A stretch of 8,106 nucleotides of DNA from Holosporaceae bacterium (GTDB taxonomy: Bacteria; Pseudomonadota; Alphaproteobacteria; UBA3830). The stretch covers positions 1 through 8,106 of the forward strand of contig JAIRMS010000086.1 of the NCBI GenBank assembly GCA_031258475.1, read 5' to 3'. A program made the translations under genes and the position numbers. This document shows positions 1-6,374 of the stretch, piece by piece (within the stretch, counting starts at the first letter, position 1; the number at the start of each line of letters is the position of its first letter). The notes below the pieces were generated by a model. It saw only the letters and a program-made list of their open reading frames with translations, was not told the origin of the DNA and searched no databases.

Positions 1-2
1 TG

Positions 3-104
3 AAAGACTGGAGAGGTATCGCCACAAGATACGCAAAAAATGTCAAATCATTCATTGCTGCTGTTCAAATCAGATGCATCATGCTTTGGTTGAAAATCTC
101 ATGA
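3..104 (+). CDS. IS5-family transposase, C-terminal end (partial, 5' outside window)
   Basis: This is the last 33 codons of a DDE transposase; the start lies left of the window. The visible residues contain W-R-G-I-A-T-R-Y-A-K-N near the beginning, then A-A-V-Q-I-R-C-I and a final tryptophan. This is the conserved tail seen after the catalytic glutamate region in IS5/IS427-group transposases (K-x-x-R-x-I-A-T-R-Y-x-K). The catalytic residues themselves are not in the window, so activity cannot be judged. The stop codon lies 10 bases before the inferred end of the element, which is normal for these compact elements. Confidence 0.75.
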   Translation, partial: KDWRGIATRYAKNVKSFIAAVQIRCIMLWLKIS

Positions 105-114
105 CGACAGAGCC
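103..114. repeat. Probable right terminal inverted repeat of the IS
   Basis: The twelve bases gacgacagagcc overlap the transposase stop codon and end exactly where rsmE reading resumes. Read inward from the tip they give ggctctgtcgtc, close in style to IS5/IS427 tips starting GGCTCTG. TA at 115-116 would be one copy of the target duplication. The partner repeat is outside the window. Confidence 0.55.
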
Positions 115-116
115 TA

Positions 117-287
117 GAAGAAAAAAATATTTTTTTTGTTGGCCCCGAAGGTGGCTTTTCGGATGAAGAATACAACTTATTCGATACTAGAGAGAATGTG
201 TGTAAATTTAGTTTTGGGCCCAATACTCTGAGAAGTGAGACTGCGGCCATTGTGTTCGCCGCTATTTGGGGAAATAAATTTTTTTAA
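117..287 (+). pseudogene. rsmE: rsmE 3' fragment: 16S rRNA m3U1498 methyltransferase, cut by the IS
   Basis: RsmE is an SPOUT-class methyltransferase that uses S-adenosylmethionine to methylate N3 of U1498 in 16S rRNA. Here only about 56 C-terminal codons remain, out of roughly 240 in a normal protein. Both signature SAM-binding knot motifs are present: V-G-P-E-G-G-F-S-D-E-E and, near the end, G-P-N-T-L-R-S-E-T-A-A (family form LG..ILR.ETA). The reading frame closes at a TAA soon after the second motif, the usual place, so the 3' end is intact. The 5' side stops at the TA beside the IS end. The N-terminal PUA-like domain and most of the catalytic domain are therefore separated, and possibly still present beyond the IS to the left. 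The fragment has no start codon or ribosome site of its own. An A7 run (121-127) and a T8 run (130-137) flank the junction. Confidence 0.85.
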
Positions 288-294
288 ATTTACT

Positions 295-309
295 ATTGCA
301 TTATGCAAT
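295..309. promoter_or_regulatory. Perfect 15-bp palindrome, candidate operator of the MarR-type regulator
   Basis: ATTGCAT-T-ATGCAAT is a perfect 7-bp inverted repeat with a single central base. Size and symmetry fit a site for a dimeric winged-helix repressor of the MarR family. It overlaps the proposed -35 box of the regulator gene that starts at 393, the typical arrangement for autorepression. The symmetry is seen directly; binding by this protein is inferred. Confidence 0.5.
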
Positions 310-324
310 CAAGAGTGGTATAAG
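296..324 (+). promoter_or_regulatory. Probable promoter of ldtR
   Basis: TTGCAT (296-301) and TATAAG (319-324) are separated by 17 bases, the optimal spacing for a sigma-70-type promoter. The -10 box matches consensus at 5 of 6 positions, the -35 box at 3 of 6. A start near 331 would give a leader of about 60 nt. The -35 box lies inside the palindrome at 295-309. Confidence 0.5.
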
Positions 325-392
325 ATTTTTGGTAGCGTTAATTAAACTTTTACGAATATGGTGTATATATTTGTTTTAAAGCGGAGGAAAAA

Positions 393-869
393 ATGAAAGA
401 GCATTATTTAGAAGCTGTATCTCTGATCGAAAGATTACATAGGTTGTTTCTGGAGGTCGTAAAATGTGAGTTAGATAATTTGAAAGTGGAGGACATAAAC
501 AACGTGCAGACTCTGGTTCTGTATAACCTGGGAAACGAGCAAATTTCCATAGGAGAACTGACAACACGCGGGTGCTACCTCGGATCAAATGTTTCATACA
601 ATCTGAAGAAAATGGTTCAGAACGGTTATATAGATCAGGTTTCATCCAAGCATGATAAAAGATCGTTTATAATAAAACTGTCGACCAAAGGTTTAAATCT
701 TTGCAAAAAGATAGACGCATCCCTCGATAGGCATGTCGAAACGCTGGAGCGTGAAGGAATAAAAAGCCTGAAGGAAATGGTGGATCAACTGCGGAAATTG
801 GAAGATTTCTGGGAAAGTGCTTCTACCCAGAGACTACGTTTTAGCATGAGCACGAAAAAAACAAGGTGA
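393..869 (+). CDS. ldtR: MarR-family winged-helix regulator, LdtR type
   Basis: This is a 158-residue cytoplasmic DNA-binding regulator. The sequence has an N-terminal dimerisation helix (about 1-35) and the stretch D-I-N-N-V-Q-T-L-V-L-Y-N-L (34-46). The helix-turn-helix follows, with recognition helix G-S-N-V-S-Y-N-L-K-K-M-V (64-75), then a wing around 84-96 carrying the D-K-R (88-90) typical of MarR proteins, and C-terminal helices from about 100. The Y-x-G-S-N-V-S-Y-N-L-K-K segment is characteristic of the conserved alphaproteobacterial group that includes Liberibacter LdtR, which controls an L,D-transpeptidase gene; no such target is in this window. The ATG has a strong ribosome site, GGAGG at 383-387. 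The gene stands alone, converging on mutS across a 220-nt gap. Membership of the MarR superfamily is firm; the LdtR name rests on remembered family motifs. The palindrome upstream suggests autoregulation. Confidence 0.8.
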   Translation: MKEHYLEAVSLIERLHRLFLEVVKCELDNLKVEDINNVQTLVLYNLGNEQISIGELTTRGCYLGSNVSYNLKKMVQNGYIDQVSSKHDKRSFIIKLSTKGLNLCKKIDASLDRHVETLEREGIKSLKEMVDQLRKLEDFWESASTQRLRFSMSTKKTR

Positions 870-1089
870 TTCTCTCAATTTTTCGATGGTCTGTTTGTTT
901 TTGTGAAGACTCTATATAGACGACGGGGCATGTTTATTGAGCAGAATGGTCGCTAACAGTTTGAGCGTTCCATCTGATTTTGAGTAGCAGGTACTGCAGC
1001 GCGGTTGGCTGTATATCCATTGTTTTGGAGGAGTGTTTCGTTTTCAGCGCAGTTCCAGGAGACAATGACTATTTCCATTGGCACAATCC

Positions 1090-3714
1090 CTAGGTCAGCG
1101 CCTTTAGCTCGTACAGTATATCCAGCGCGTGCTTTGGGGATACGTTATCCAAATCAACGGCTCTTAGTTTTTCCATTAGTTGGGAATCATTGGCGTAGAA
1201 GAATTCCATTTGATCAGCGCTGAAAACGTCCACGGAGTCTTTATCTTCATCTTTCTGCGATTCGAATTTTTTCAGCAACTCCGTCGCGCGTTTTATCACG
1301 GATTTTGGAACTCCGGCGATGCTTGCCACATGGATTCCGTAGGATTTATCGGCGACTCCGTCGACTATTTTGTGATAGAACACCACCTCGCCATTCCACT
1401 CCTGAACTTTTAGGGTTTTGCATCTGATATTTTCCAGAGAATTTTGCAAAGCCGTAAGTTCGCGGTAGTGGGTGGCGAACAACACGCGACATTTGTTGAC
1501 TTTGTACAGGTTTTCAACGACTGCCCAGGCGATGGAGAGGCCGTCATAGGTGGAAGTGCCGCGTCCGACCTCATCCAATATGACGAAAGACTTTTCGGTT
1601 GCCTGGTTTAGAATGGTGGCGGTTTCTATCATCTCCACCATGAATGTGGAGCGGCCGCGCGCGATGTCATCGGAGGCGCCTATTCGCGAAAATAATCTAT
1701 CCACGATCCCGACGACGGCCCGAGTCGCCGGAATATAACAACCGATCTGCGCGAGGATTACGATCAAAGCATTTTGACGCAGATAGGTGCTCTTTCCAGC
1801 CATATTGGGACCGGTGAGCAGACATATTTTGGAGGCACTGTCCAGATCGCAGCAATTGTTCGTGAAGTCTTTCAGGTGAACGTCCAGAATGGGATGCCGG
1901 CCATTTTCTATCTGCAGGATCGGATCAACGGAAATTTTTGGTCGCGTATAGTTTCTTTCCTGGGAAATACGGGCAAAATTCGTGTGGATATCCAGGAGCG
2001 ATAGTACCTTCACCGCATATGATATTTCTTCTTGATATTTCAGCACTTCATCCGTGATTTCTCTGTATAATTTTGCTTCCAATTCCTTCCATTCATCCAC
2101 AATGTCCGTCAATTTCGTCTGCAGAGAAATTAGCTCCTCAGTGGTGTATCTCACGGCGTTTACCAGGGTTTGACGATGCACAAATTGGCCCGAAATTTTA
2201 TTTTTCTGAGAAAGTGGAATTTCTATATACCAACCCAGGATAGCATTATTTCTGATTTTTAGAGTGCCAATTCCCGTTTCGCTGGCATATTTGTATTGTA
2301 AATCCGAAATTAATTCTTCGCCGTGATTTTTTAAATATCTGAGTTCGTCCAGCTGCTTTGAGTGGCCGTCGGCGATAACTCCCTGAGCGAGATTGGCCGG
2401 TAATTTTTCAATCAGAGAAGTTTTTAGTAAATTAAACAGTTCGGAAAAATCTTTTAGTTTTTCCACACAATATTCGCATTCGTTTGGTATCTCAACATTC
2501 TTAAAAAGAGTCCTAATGGAACAAATTATCGATAGAGATTCGCGAATGTCCCCCAGATCACGCGGAGAGAATTTGTTAAATTTTGTCCTGCCAATGGCCC
2601 TTTCCAGATCCGGACATCCGGATAGAGTATCACCAACCAGTTTCATCAGTTTTTCATTTTTTATGAAAAATTCAACACAGTCCAATCGCTTTTCCAGCAA
2701 ATCTTTGTTGATAAGAGGCATCGATACCCTTGCGGCCAGCGTTCTCGATCCGAATGCCGTCCTCGTTTTATCGATTGCTCCCAGCAGACTATACTCATAT
2801 TCCCCATGGGACGACGTTGTTATTTCTAAACTTTTACTTGTGGAAGGATCGATTATCAAATAGTCGCAAAACGATGTTTTTTTAGGAATCGGCAAACTGG
2901 AGAAATTATTCCGCTGGGTTATCAGCAAATATTCCAGCACTGCTCCGCACGAAGACAATTCGTTATTTAATCTTATCCCGAAACTATCAAGCGTGTTTAC
3001 TTTAAAATACCGCTCCAGCCTCTCTTTTTCGACGATGGGATTAAATTTTGAATCCGGCAGTGAAGCAACCGTGGCATTACAAATTGAAGAAACAGATCCT
3101 ATAAATTCAGATTTTTCTGTGCTTGACGCAATCAGTATTTCCCTCGGCATGTACATTTTTAGAATGGATTGAAACTCGTCCGGCAAACAGGTGCTCACGA
3201 AAAAATCACCGGTGGATATGTCGATCGCTGCAAAACTCACGGTTTTAATTTTGTTTGTTCTGCGACAGATATCCGGAACGATCGACATCAAAAAATTGTT
3301 TCTGTGGGCGTTTAGCAGACTTTCTTCGATAATCGTGCCGGCGGTTAGAATTCTAGTAACTTCCCGTTTGACTATTGCTTTGTGACCGCGCTTTTTAGCT
3401 TCCTGAACGTCTTCAACCTGATCGCATATCGCTACTTTTTGGCCATACTTTACCAATCGTCCCGCGTACACGTCTAAATTCATTACCGGAATTCCGCACA
3501 TTGGAATATCTTCATCCAAATGCTTTCCGCGGTGCGTAAGAGCGATATTTAATATTGAAGAAGCGACTTTTGCGTCTTCAAAAAATAATTCGAAGAAATC
3601 TCCCATTCGAAACAACAGCAAACATCCCGGATATTGGGATTTTATTGTCAGATATTGAGACATAACAGGTGTTGCGTCTTTTATTGTGCTGTAGAACAGG
3701 CTGTCGTCTTCCAT
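1090..3714 (-). CDS. mutS: DNA mismatch repair protein MutS
   Basis: MutS recognises mispaired and small looped bases, then recruits MutL in an ATP-dependent manner. The 874-residue length is normal. The mismatch-binding domain shows the F-x-E motif as F40-F41-E42 within R-M-G-D-F-F-E-L-F. The connector, lever and clamp domains fill about 120-600. The ATPase follows, with Walker A G-P-N-M-A-G-K-S at 635-642, G-A-S-D-D-I-A-R-G-R-S-T-F near 679-690, Walker B I-L-D-E with D714 and E715, the G-R-G-T-S-T-Y-D-G signature after it, and the switch histidine in A-T-H-Y-R-E near 749. The helix-turn-helix dimerisation region is D-K-S-Y-G-I-H-V-A (about 789-797). All key residues are intact, so it should be active. 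It lies 84 nt downstream of rsh on the same strand, and mutL is also on the - strand about 4 kb upstream. No clear ribosome site precedes the ATG; a perfect TATAAT ends only 11 nt before it. Confidence 0.97.
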   Translation of the reverse strand: MEDDSLFYSTIKDATPVMSQYLTIKSQYPGCLLLFRMGDFFELFFEDAKVASSILNIALTHRGKHLDEDIPMCGIPVMNLDVYAGRLVKYGQKVAICDQVEDVQEAKKRGHKAIVKREVTRILTAGTIIEESLLNAHRNNFLMSIVPDICRRTNKIKTVSFAAIDISTGDFFVSTCLPDEFQSILKMYMPREILIASSTEKSEFIGSVSSICNATVASLPDSKFNPIVEKERLERYFKVNTLDSFGIRLNNELSSCGAVLEYLLITQRNNFSSLPIPKKTSFCDYLIIDPSTSKSLEITTSSHGEYEYSLLGAIDKTRTAFGSRTLAARVSMPLINKDLLEKRLDCVEFFIKNEKLMKLVGDTLSGCPDLERAIGRTKFNKFSPRDLGDIRESLSIICSIRTLFKNVEIPNECEYCVEKLKDFSELFNLLKTSLIEKLPANLAQGVIADGHSKQLDELRYLKNHGEELISDLQYKYASETGIGTLKIRNNAILGWYIEIPLSQKNKISGQFVHRQTLVNAVRYTTEELISLQTKLTDIVDEWKELEAKLYREITDEVLKYQEEISYAVKVLSLLDIHTNFARISQERNYTRPKISVDPILQIENGRHPILDVHLKDFTNNCCDLDSASKICLLTGPNMAGKSTYLRQNALIVILAQIGCYIPATRAVVGIVDRLFSRIGASDDIARGRSTFMVEMIETATILNQATEKSFVILDEVGRGTSTYDGLSIAWAVVENLYKVNKCRVLFATHYRELTALQNSLENIRCKTLKVQEWNGEVVFYHKIVDGVADKSYGIHVASIAGVPKSVIKRATELLKKFESQKDEDKDSVDVFSADQMEFFYANDSQLMEKLRAVDLDNVSPKHALDILYELKALT

Positions 3715-3725
3715 GATAGACTCAT

Positions 3726-3731
3726 ATTATA
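3726..3731 (-). promoter_or_regulatory. Perfect -10 box just upstream of mutS
   Basis: On the - strand TATAAT is followed by 11 bases and then the mutS ATG at 3714. Transcription starting 6-7 bases after the box would leave a leader of only about 5 nt, with no room for a Shine-Dalgarno site. No good -35 box sits at the matching distance: the region at 3749-3754 is T-rich on this strand. The box may be used weakly, or mutS may be read from the rsh transcript instead. Confidence 0.4.
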
Positions 3732-3760
3732 TCGAGGATAATGGTACAAAAAATTAATTA

Positions 3761-3778
3761 CAATACGTTAACGAATTG
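3761..3778. repeat. 18-bp near-perfect palindrome between rsh and mutS
   Basis: CAATACGTTAACGAATTG is symmetric apart from one opposed base pair. On the - strand, the direction of rsh and mutS, it is followed after 7 bases by a run of six T. It could act as a weak intrinsic terminator for rsh (two short stems around a U-U mismatch, loop UUAA) or as an operator upstream of the mutS -10 box. The low GC content makes it a poor terminator. Confidence 0.35.
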
Positions 3779-3798
3779 CGATTTCCTGAATCCGATGG

Positions 3799-5886
3799 TT
3801 AAAGTTTCCTCACAGATTTCACGTTGGAACAGTATCGCAGGCTAGCCTGAATACTTTCCAAATGAGATATGCCTTTTACTTGTATGTCCATGATTAGGTC
3901 GAAGAAATCCGTGGAACGATTTTCCATTTTTATGTTAATTATCTTGGCCTCATTTGAACTTATTATGTTAGTAACACGCTCGAAGCTTTCTGTCAGATTT
4001 AAAACCACTATATTTAATTTAACCACGAATTCGGAATCGATTTCCTCTTCCTTTCTCCATTTCATTTTTACAACACTGCTGTAGTTTTTTTCTATGGAAT
4101 CGCAATTCACCACATGGACGACGATGCCTTTCTGTGGAACCAATACACCGATAATTTTATCTCCCAAAATCGGACGACAGCATTCTGAAAAGTGTACCGC
4201 TATTCCTGGAATAAATTCTTCCAAACAAACCGAACTTTTGTAAACGACTGCGCCACTATTTCTAGGCCTTGGGATAATCGTTTGAATTCCTCTTAGAAAA
4301 ATAATTCCCTTCCCCACGTTATAATAAAATTTATCCACAGAATCGCAGGAAAACTTTTTTAGATCTAATAAATCTTCGCTGAATTGAACGTCAGTGGAAG
4401 AAAAAACATATTTTACTAATTGCAATCCCAGCGCTGAAAATTCCTTCTTTTCCTGCGTTCTTATAAATTTTCTTATATATAGTTTCGCTTTACCTGTAAC
4501 GACAAATTTCTCCCAGGCTCCATCTGGATGCGAGTGAGGCGAAGTAATTATCTCGACTAGATCTCCATTTCTCAAAACAGTTTGAAGCGGCACTATCTCA
4601 CTGTTAATTTTCGCGCCAATACAGGTGCTTCCTACGCTGGTGTGAATTCCATAGGCGAAATCAATAATGGTCGCTCCGCGCGGCAATGCGATTAAATCTC
4701 CGTTTGGAGTGAAGCAAAAAACCTCGTCATTAAACATTTCTAGTTTAGAATAATTCATCACATCCTGGAGTGTTTCAGAATTATCGTGAATAGCTATCAG
4801 ATTTCTTATCCATTTGTATTTTCCAGATTCGTCTTTTTGAGGAATAATCTCATTACTCTTGTAGGACCAATGAGCGGCAATACCTTCGTTGGCTTCGCGA
4901 TGCATCTCCTTGGTTCGAATTTGTATCTCTATCCCCTGTCCTATCAGCCCAACAACGGTGGTATGTAGAGAGCGGTAGCCGTTTAATTTAGGAACGCTTA
5001 TATAATCCTTAAATCTTCCAGGTATAATCTGAAAATTCGTATGGATTAGTCCCAGCGATATATAACATTGCTGTTTCGTGTCGACAATTATTCTAAAAGC
5101 CATAACATCGTTTATTCTTTCAAAGGATATGTCACTCTTTTGCATTTTCCGCCATATCGACCACGCTCTTTTTTCTCGACCGCTAATATCGGCATTGACT
5201 CCAGCTTCCTTGAATATCCTCTTCAATTCTAAAATGGTGCTTTGAACAAAGTTGTTATTTTCCATATGAATTCGATTTAATTTGGAAAAAATATTACTAT
5301 GTTCTTCCGGATGAAGATTGGAAAAAGCAAGATCTTCCATTTCATCTTTTATGATATTCATTCCAATGCGTCCGGCCAAAGGAGCATAGATCTCTAAGGT
5401 TTCACGTGCTATGGAGTTTCTTTTTTCTTTGGATGGTATATGACCTAACGTTCGCATATTATGTAATCTATCGACAAGCTTTACTATAAGTACCCTGATA
5501 TCCTGTAATATGGTTAATATAAACTTCTGAAAGTTTTTTACCTGTCGCACATCGAATAAAGAGCAATTAATCTTCGATAATTTGGTAACTCCTTCCACCA
5601 GAAAAGCGATTCGCGCACCAAAAATTTCCTCCAATTCCTCAAAACTAACGTTGGTGTCTTCGAGAACGTCGTGCAATAATCCTGCGGCGATGGTTTGCGT
5701 ATCGAACTTTAGTTCCGTCAAAATGCGCGCCACTTCCAATGGATGTTGAAAATACGGAGCCCCGGACGTCCTTGATTGAACGCCGTGAGTCTCCATCGAG
5801 AACAAATAGGCCTTCCTCAATAGATCCTCATTTGCATTTGGATCGTAGTCTTTAACTAAATCTATTAATTCGGATGAAGTAAGCAA
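3799..5886 (-). CDS. rsh: Bifunctional (p)ppGpp synthetase/hydrolase (RelA/SpoT homolog)
   Basis: Rsh makes (p)ppGpp from ATP and GDP/GTP and also hydrolyses it, so it sets the stringent response. The 695 residues show the full long-RSH layout. The HD hydrolase domain has H48, H72-D73, E76-D77 and D139 in K-L-V-D-R-L-H-N. The synthetase domain has G-R-E-K-R at 236-240, K247, D260, G-Y-R-S-L-H with H308, and E320-I-Q-I-R-T. A TGS domain spans about 388-448, a Cys-containing region has C569-C570, and a C-terminal ACT domain covers about 620-695. R291-F-K-D294 is the RXKD form expected of bifunctional enzymes, rather than the EXDD form of synthetase-only RelA. All catalytic positions are kept, so both activities are predicted. 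The start is TTG: an in-frame TAA lies two codons upstream, the next ATG is residue 31, and the first residues match the family start. AAGAG lies 6 nt before the TTG. Confidence 0.95.
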   Translation of the reverse strand: MLTSSELIDLVKDYDPNANEDLLRKAYLFSMETHGVQSRTSGAPYFQHPLEVARILTELKFDTQTIAAGLLHDVLEDTNVSFEELEEIFGARIAFLVEGVTKLSKINCSLFDVRQVKNFQKFILTILQDIRVLIVKLVDRLHNMRTLGHIPSKEKRNSIARETLEIYAPLAGRIGMNIIKDEMEDLAFSNLHPEEHSNIFSKLNRIHMENNNFVQSTILELKRIFKEAGVNADISGREKRAWSIWRKMQKSDISFERINDVMAFRIIVDTKQQCYISLGLIHTNFQIIPGRFKDYISVPKLNGYRSLHTTVVGLIGQGIEIQIRTKEMHREANEGIAAHWSYKSNEIIPQKDESGKYKWIRNLIAIHDNSETLQDVMNYSKLEMFNDEVFCFTPNGDLIALPRGATIIDFAYGIHTSVGSTCIGAKINSEIVPLQTVLRNGDLVEIITSPHSHPDGAWEKFVVTGKAKLYIRKFIRTQEKKEFSALGLQLVKYVFSSTDVQFSEDLLDLKKFSCDSVDKFYYNVGKGIIFLRGIQTIIPRPRNSGAVVYKSSVCLEEFIPGIAVHFSECCRPILGDKIIGVLVPQKGIVVHVVNCDSIEKNYSSVVKMKWRKEEEIDSEFVVKLNIVVLNLTESFERVTNIISSNEAKIINIKMENRSTDFFDLIMDIQVKGISHLESIQASLRYCSNVKSVRKL

Positions 5887-6139
5887 AAATTACTCTTAAA
5901 ACAAAAACTTATCTTTAATATACACTATTTGACCTGTTTTTGCATTTAAAAACACCTACAATAGACCTGGGATTATGAGTTAGATTTATTTGTGAGGAAT
6001 GGGATAGGTATTGTGCAAACATTGTGTGGGAGACGCTTTTATACGGACAGCTGGTATAGAAAGACTACTTTGGAAGCGCGATCAAGCTAAATGCTAATTG
6101 CTCACTTTCAAAACGATTCATCTATATCTATCCCCATGG

Positions 6140-6158
6140 CGCAATCCCAATGATTGCG
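6140..6158. repeat. Inverted repeat upstream of the rpmH promoter
   Basis: CGCAATC and GATTGCG form a perfect 7-bp inverted repeat around the loop CCAAT; one further G-T wobble extends it. On the + strand a run of seven T begins at 6171, twelve bases after the stem, too far for a standard intrinsic terminator. The stem ends 7 bases before the proposed -35 box, so a regulatory role is also possible. Confidence 0.4.
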
Positions 6159-6165
6159 TTGGATC

Positions 6166-6193
6166 TTGATTTTTTTGTGATTGTTGGTAGAAT
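6166..6193 (+). promoter_or_regulatory. Probable promoter of rpmH-rnpA-yidD
   Basis: TTGATT (6166-6171, 4 of 6 consensus) and TAGAAT (6188-6193, 5 of 6) are 16 bases apart. A start near 6200 would give a leader of about 22 nt containing the rpmH ribosome site. Confidence 0.5.
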
Positions 6194-6221
6194 GAGGCAG
6201 ATTTTGTAATTAGAGGAAAAT

Positions 6222-6353
6222 ATGGCCAAACCTACTTATAATCCAAGCAGACTGGTTCGGAAGCGCAGGCACGGTTTTAGATCCAGAATGGCTGCCGGCG
6301 GTCATGTCGTAAAAGCGAGAAGAGCAAAGGGACGCGTTCGCCTGTCTGCCTAG
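6222..6353 (+). CDS. rpmH: 50S ribosomal protein L34
   Basis: L34 is a small, highly basic protein of the large ribosomal subunit that lies against 23S rRNA. This 43-residue gene shows the family core: Y-N-P-S near residue 6, L-V-R-K-R-R-H-G-F-R at 11-20, and R-R-A-K-G-R with a final L-S-A. AGAGG at 6212-6216 lies 5 nt before the ATG. One oddity is the loop between R-M (22-23) and R-R-A-K-G. It is nine residues here, where the L34 sequences I recall from E. coli and other alphaproteobacteria have eleven, so two residues are missing from the usual T-K-x-G-R segment. The gene was short enough to be overlooked, but its identity is clear. The rpmH-rnpA order directly downstream is conserved across bacteria. 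The usual upstream neighbour in many genomes, dnaA, is absent. Confidence 0.95.
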   Translation: MAKPTYNPSRLVRKRRHGFRSRMAAGGHVVKARRAKGRVRLSA

Positions 6354-6374
6354 CTGACCAGTTGGGCGTGGAAA

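Larger units (their letters stand above)
1..114 (+). mobile_element. Right end of an IS5-family (IS427-like) insertion sequence
   Basis: The element enters from outside the window, and only its last 114 bases are visible. They hold the 3' end of a transposase gene and a terminal sequence, gacgacagagcc, whose reverse complement ggctctgtcgtc resembles IS5/IS427-group inverted-repeat tips. The next bases read TA inside CTAG (114-117), the kind of short target this group duplicates. Immediately beyond it rsmE coding sequence resumes, so the boundary at 114 is supported from both sides. The left end, the full length and the matching left repeat cannot be seen, so the subgroup assignment is an inference. 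Confidence 0.75.
5887..6221. other. 335-nt divergent spacer between rsh and rpmH
   Basis: I find no protein gene or tRNA here. The rsh-proximal part is AT-rich and should contain the rsh promoter on the - strand; TATATT near 5920 is a possible -10 box without a convincing -35. The middle (about 5960-6130) is more mixed in composition and carries only very short open frames without ribosome sites. The right part holds a 7-bp inverted repeat (6140-6158) and the probable rpmH promoter. A small RNA in the middle section cannot be excluded from sequence alone. Confidence 0.5.

Noticed and set aside
90..120. Outward promoter at the IS end (TTGAAA with TAGAAG)
   Set aside because: The spacing is 19 bases and the -10 match is poor, so it cannot be separated from chance.
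953..1078. 41-codon open frame on the - strand directly after mutS
   Set aside because: It has no ribosome site, no recognisable motif and a low-complexity composition; it is expected by chance in the 220-nt gap between ldtR and mutS.
870..1089. Possible shared terminator in the convergent ldtR-mutS gap
   Set aside because: The best stem, TGCAGC with GCTGTA near 995-1013, needs a G-T pair and has no adjacent T run. No convincing hairpin is seen on either strand.
6013..6102. Short + strand open frame in the rsh-rpmH spacer
   Set aside because: It has fewer than 30 codons, no ATG and no ribosome site.
5917..6118. Possible rpoZ remnant upstream of rsh on the - strand, suggested by N-R-F-E in an 18-codon frame
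   Set aside because: rpoZ often precedes rsh in alphaproteobacteria, but four residues without further similarity in any frame are not enough.
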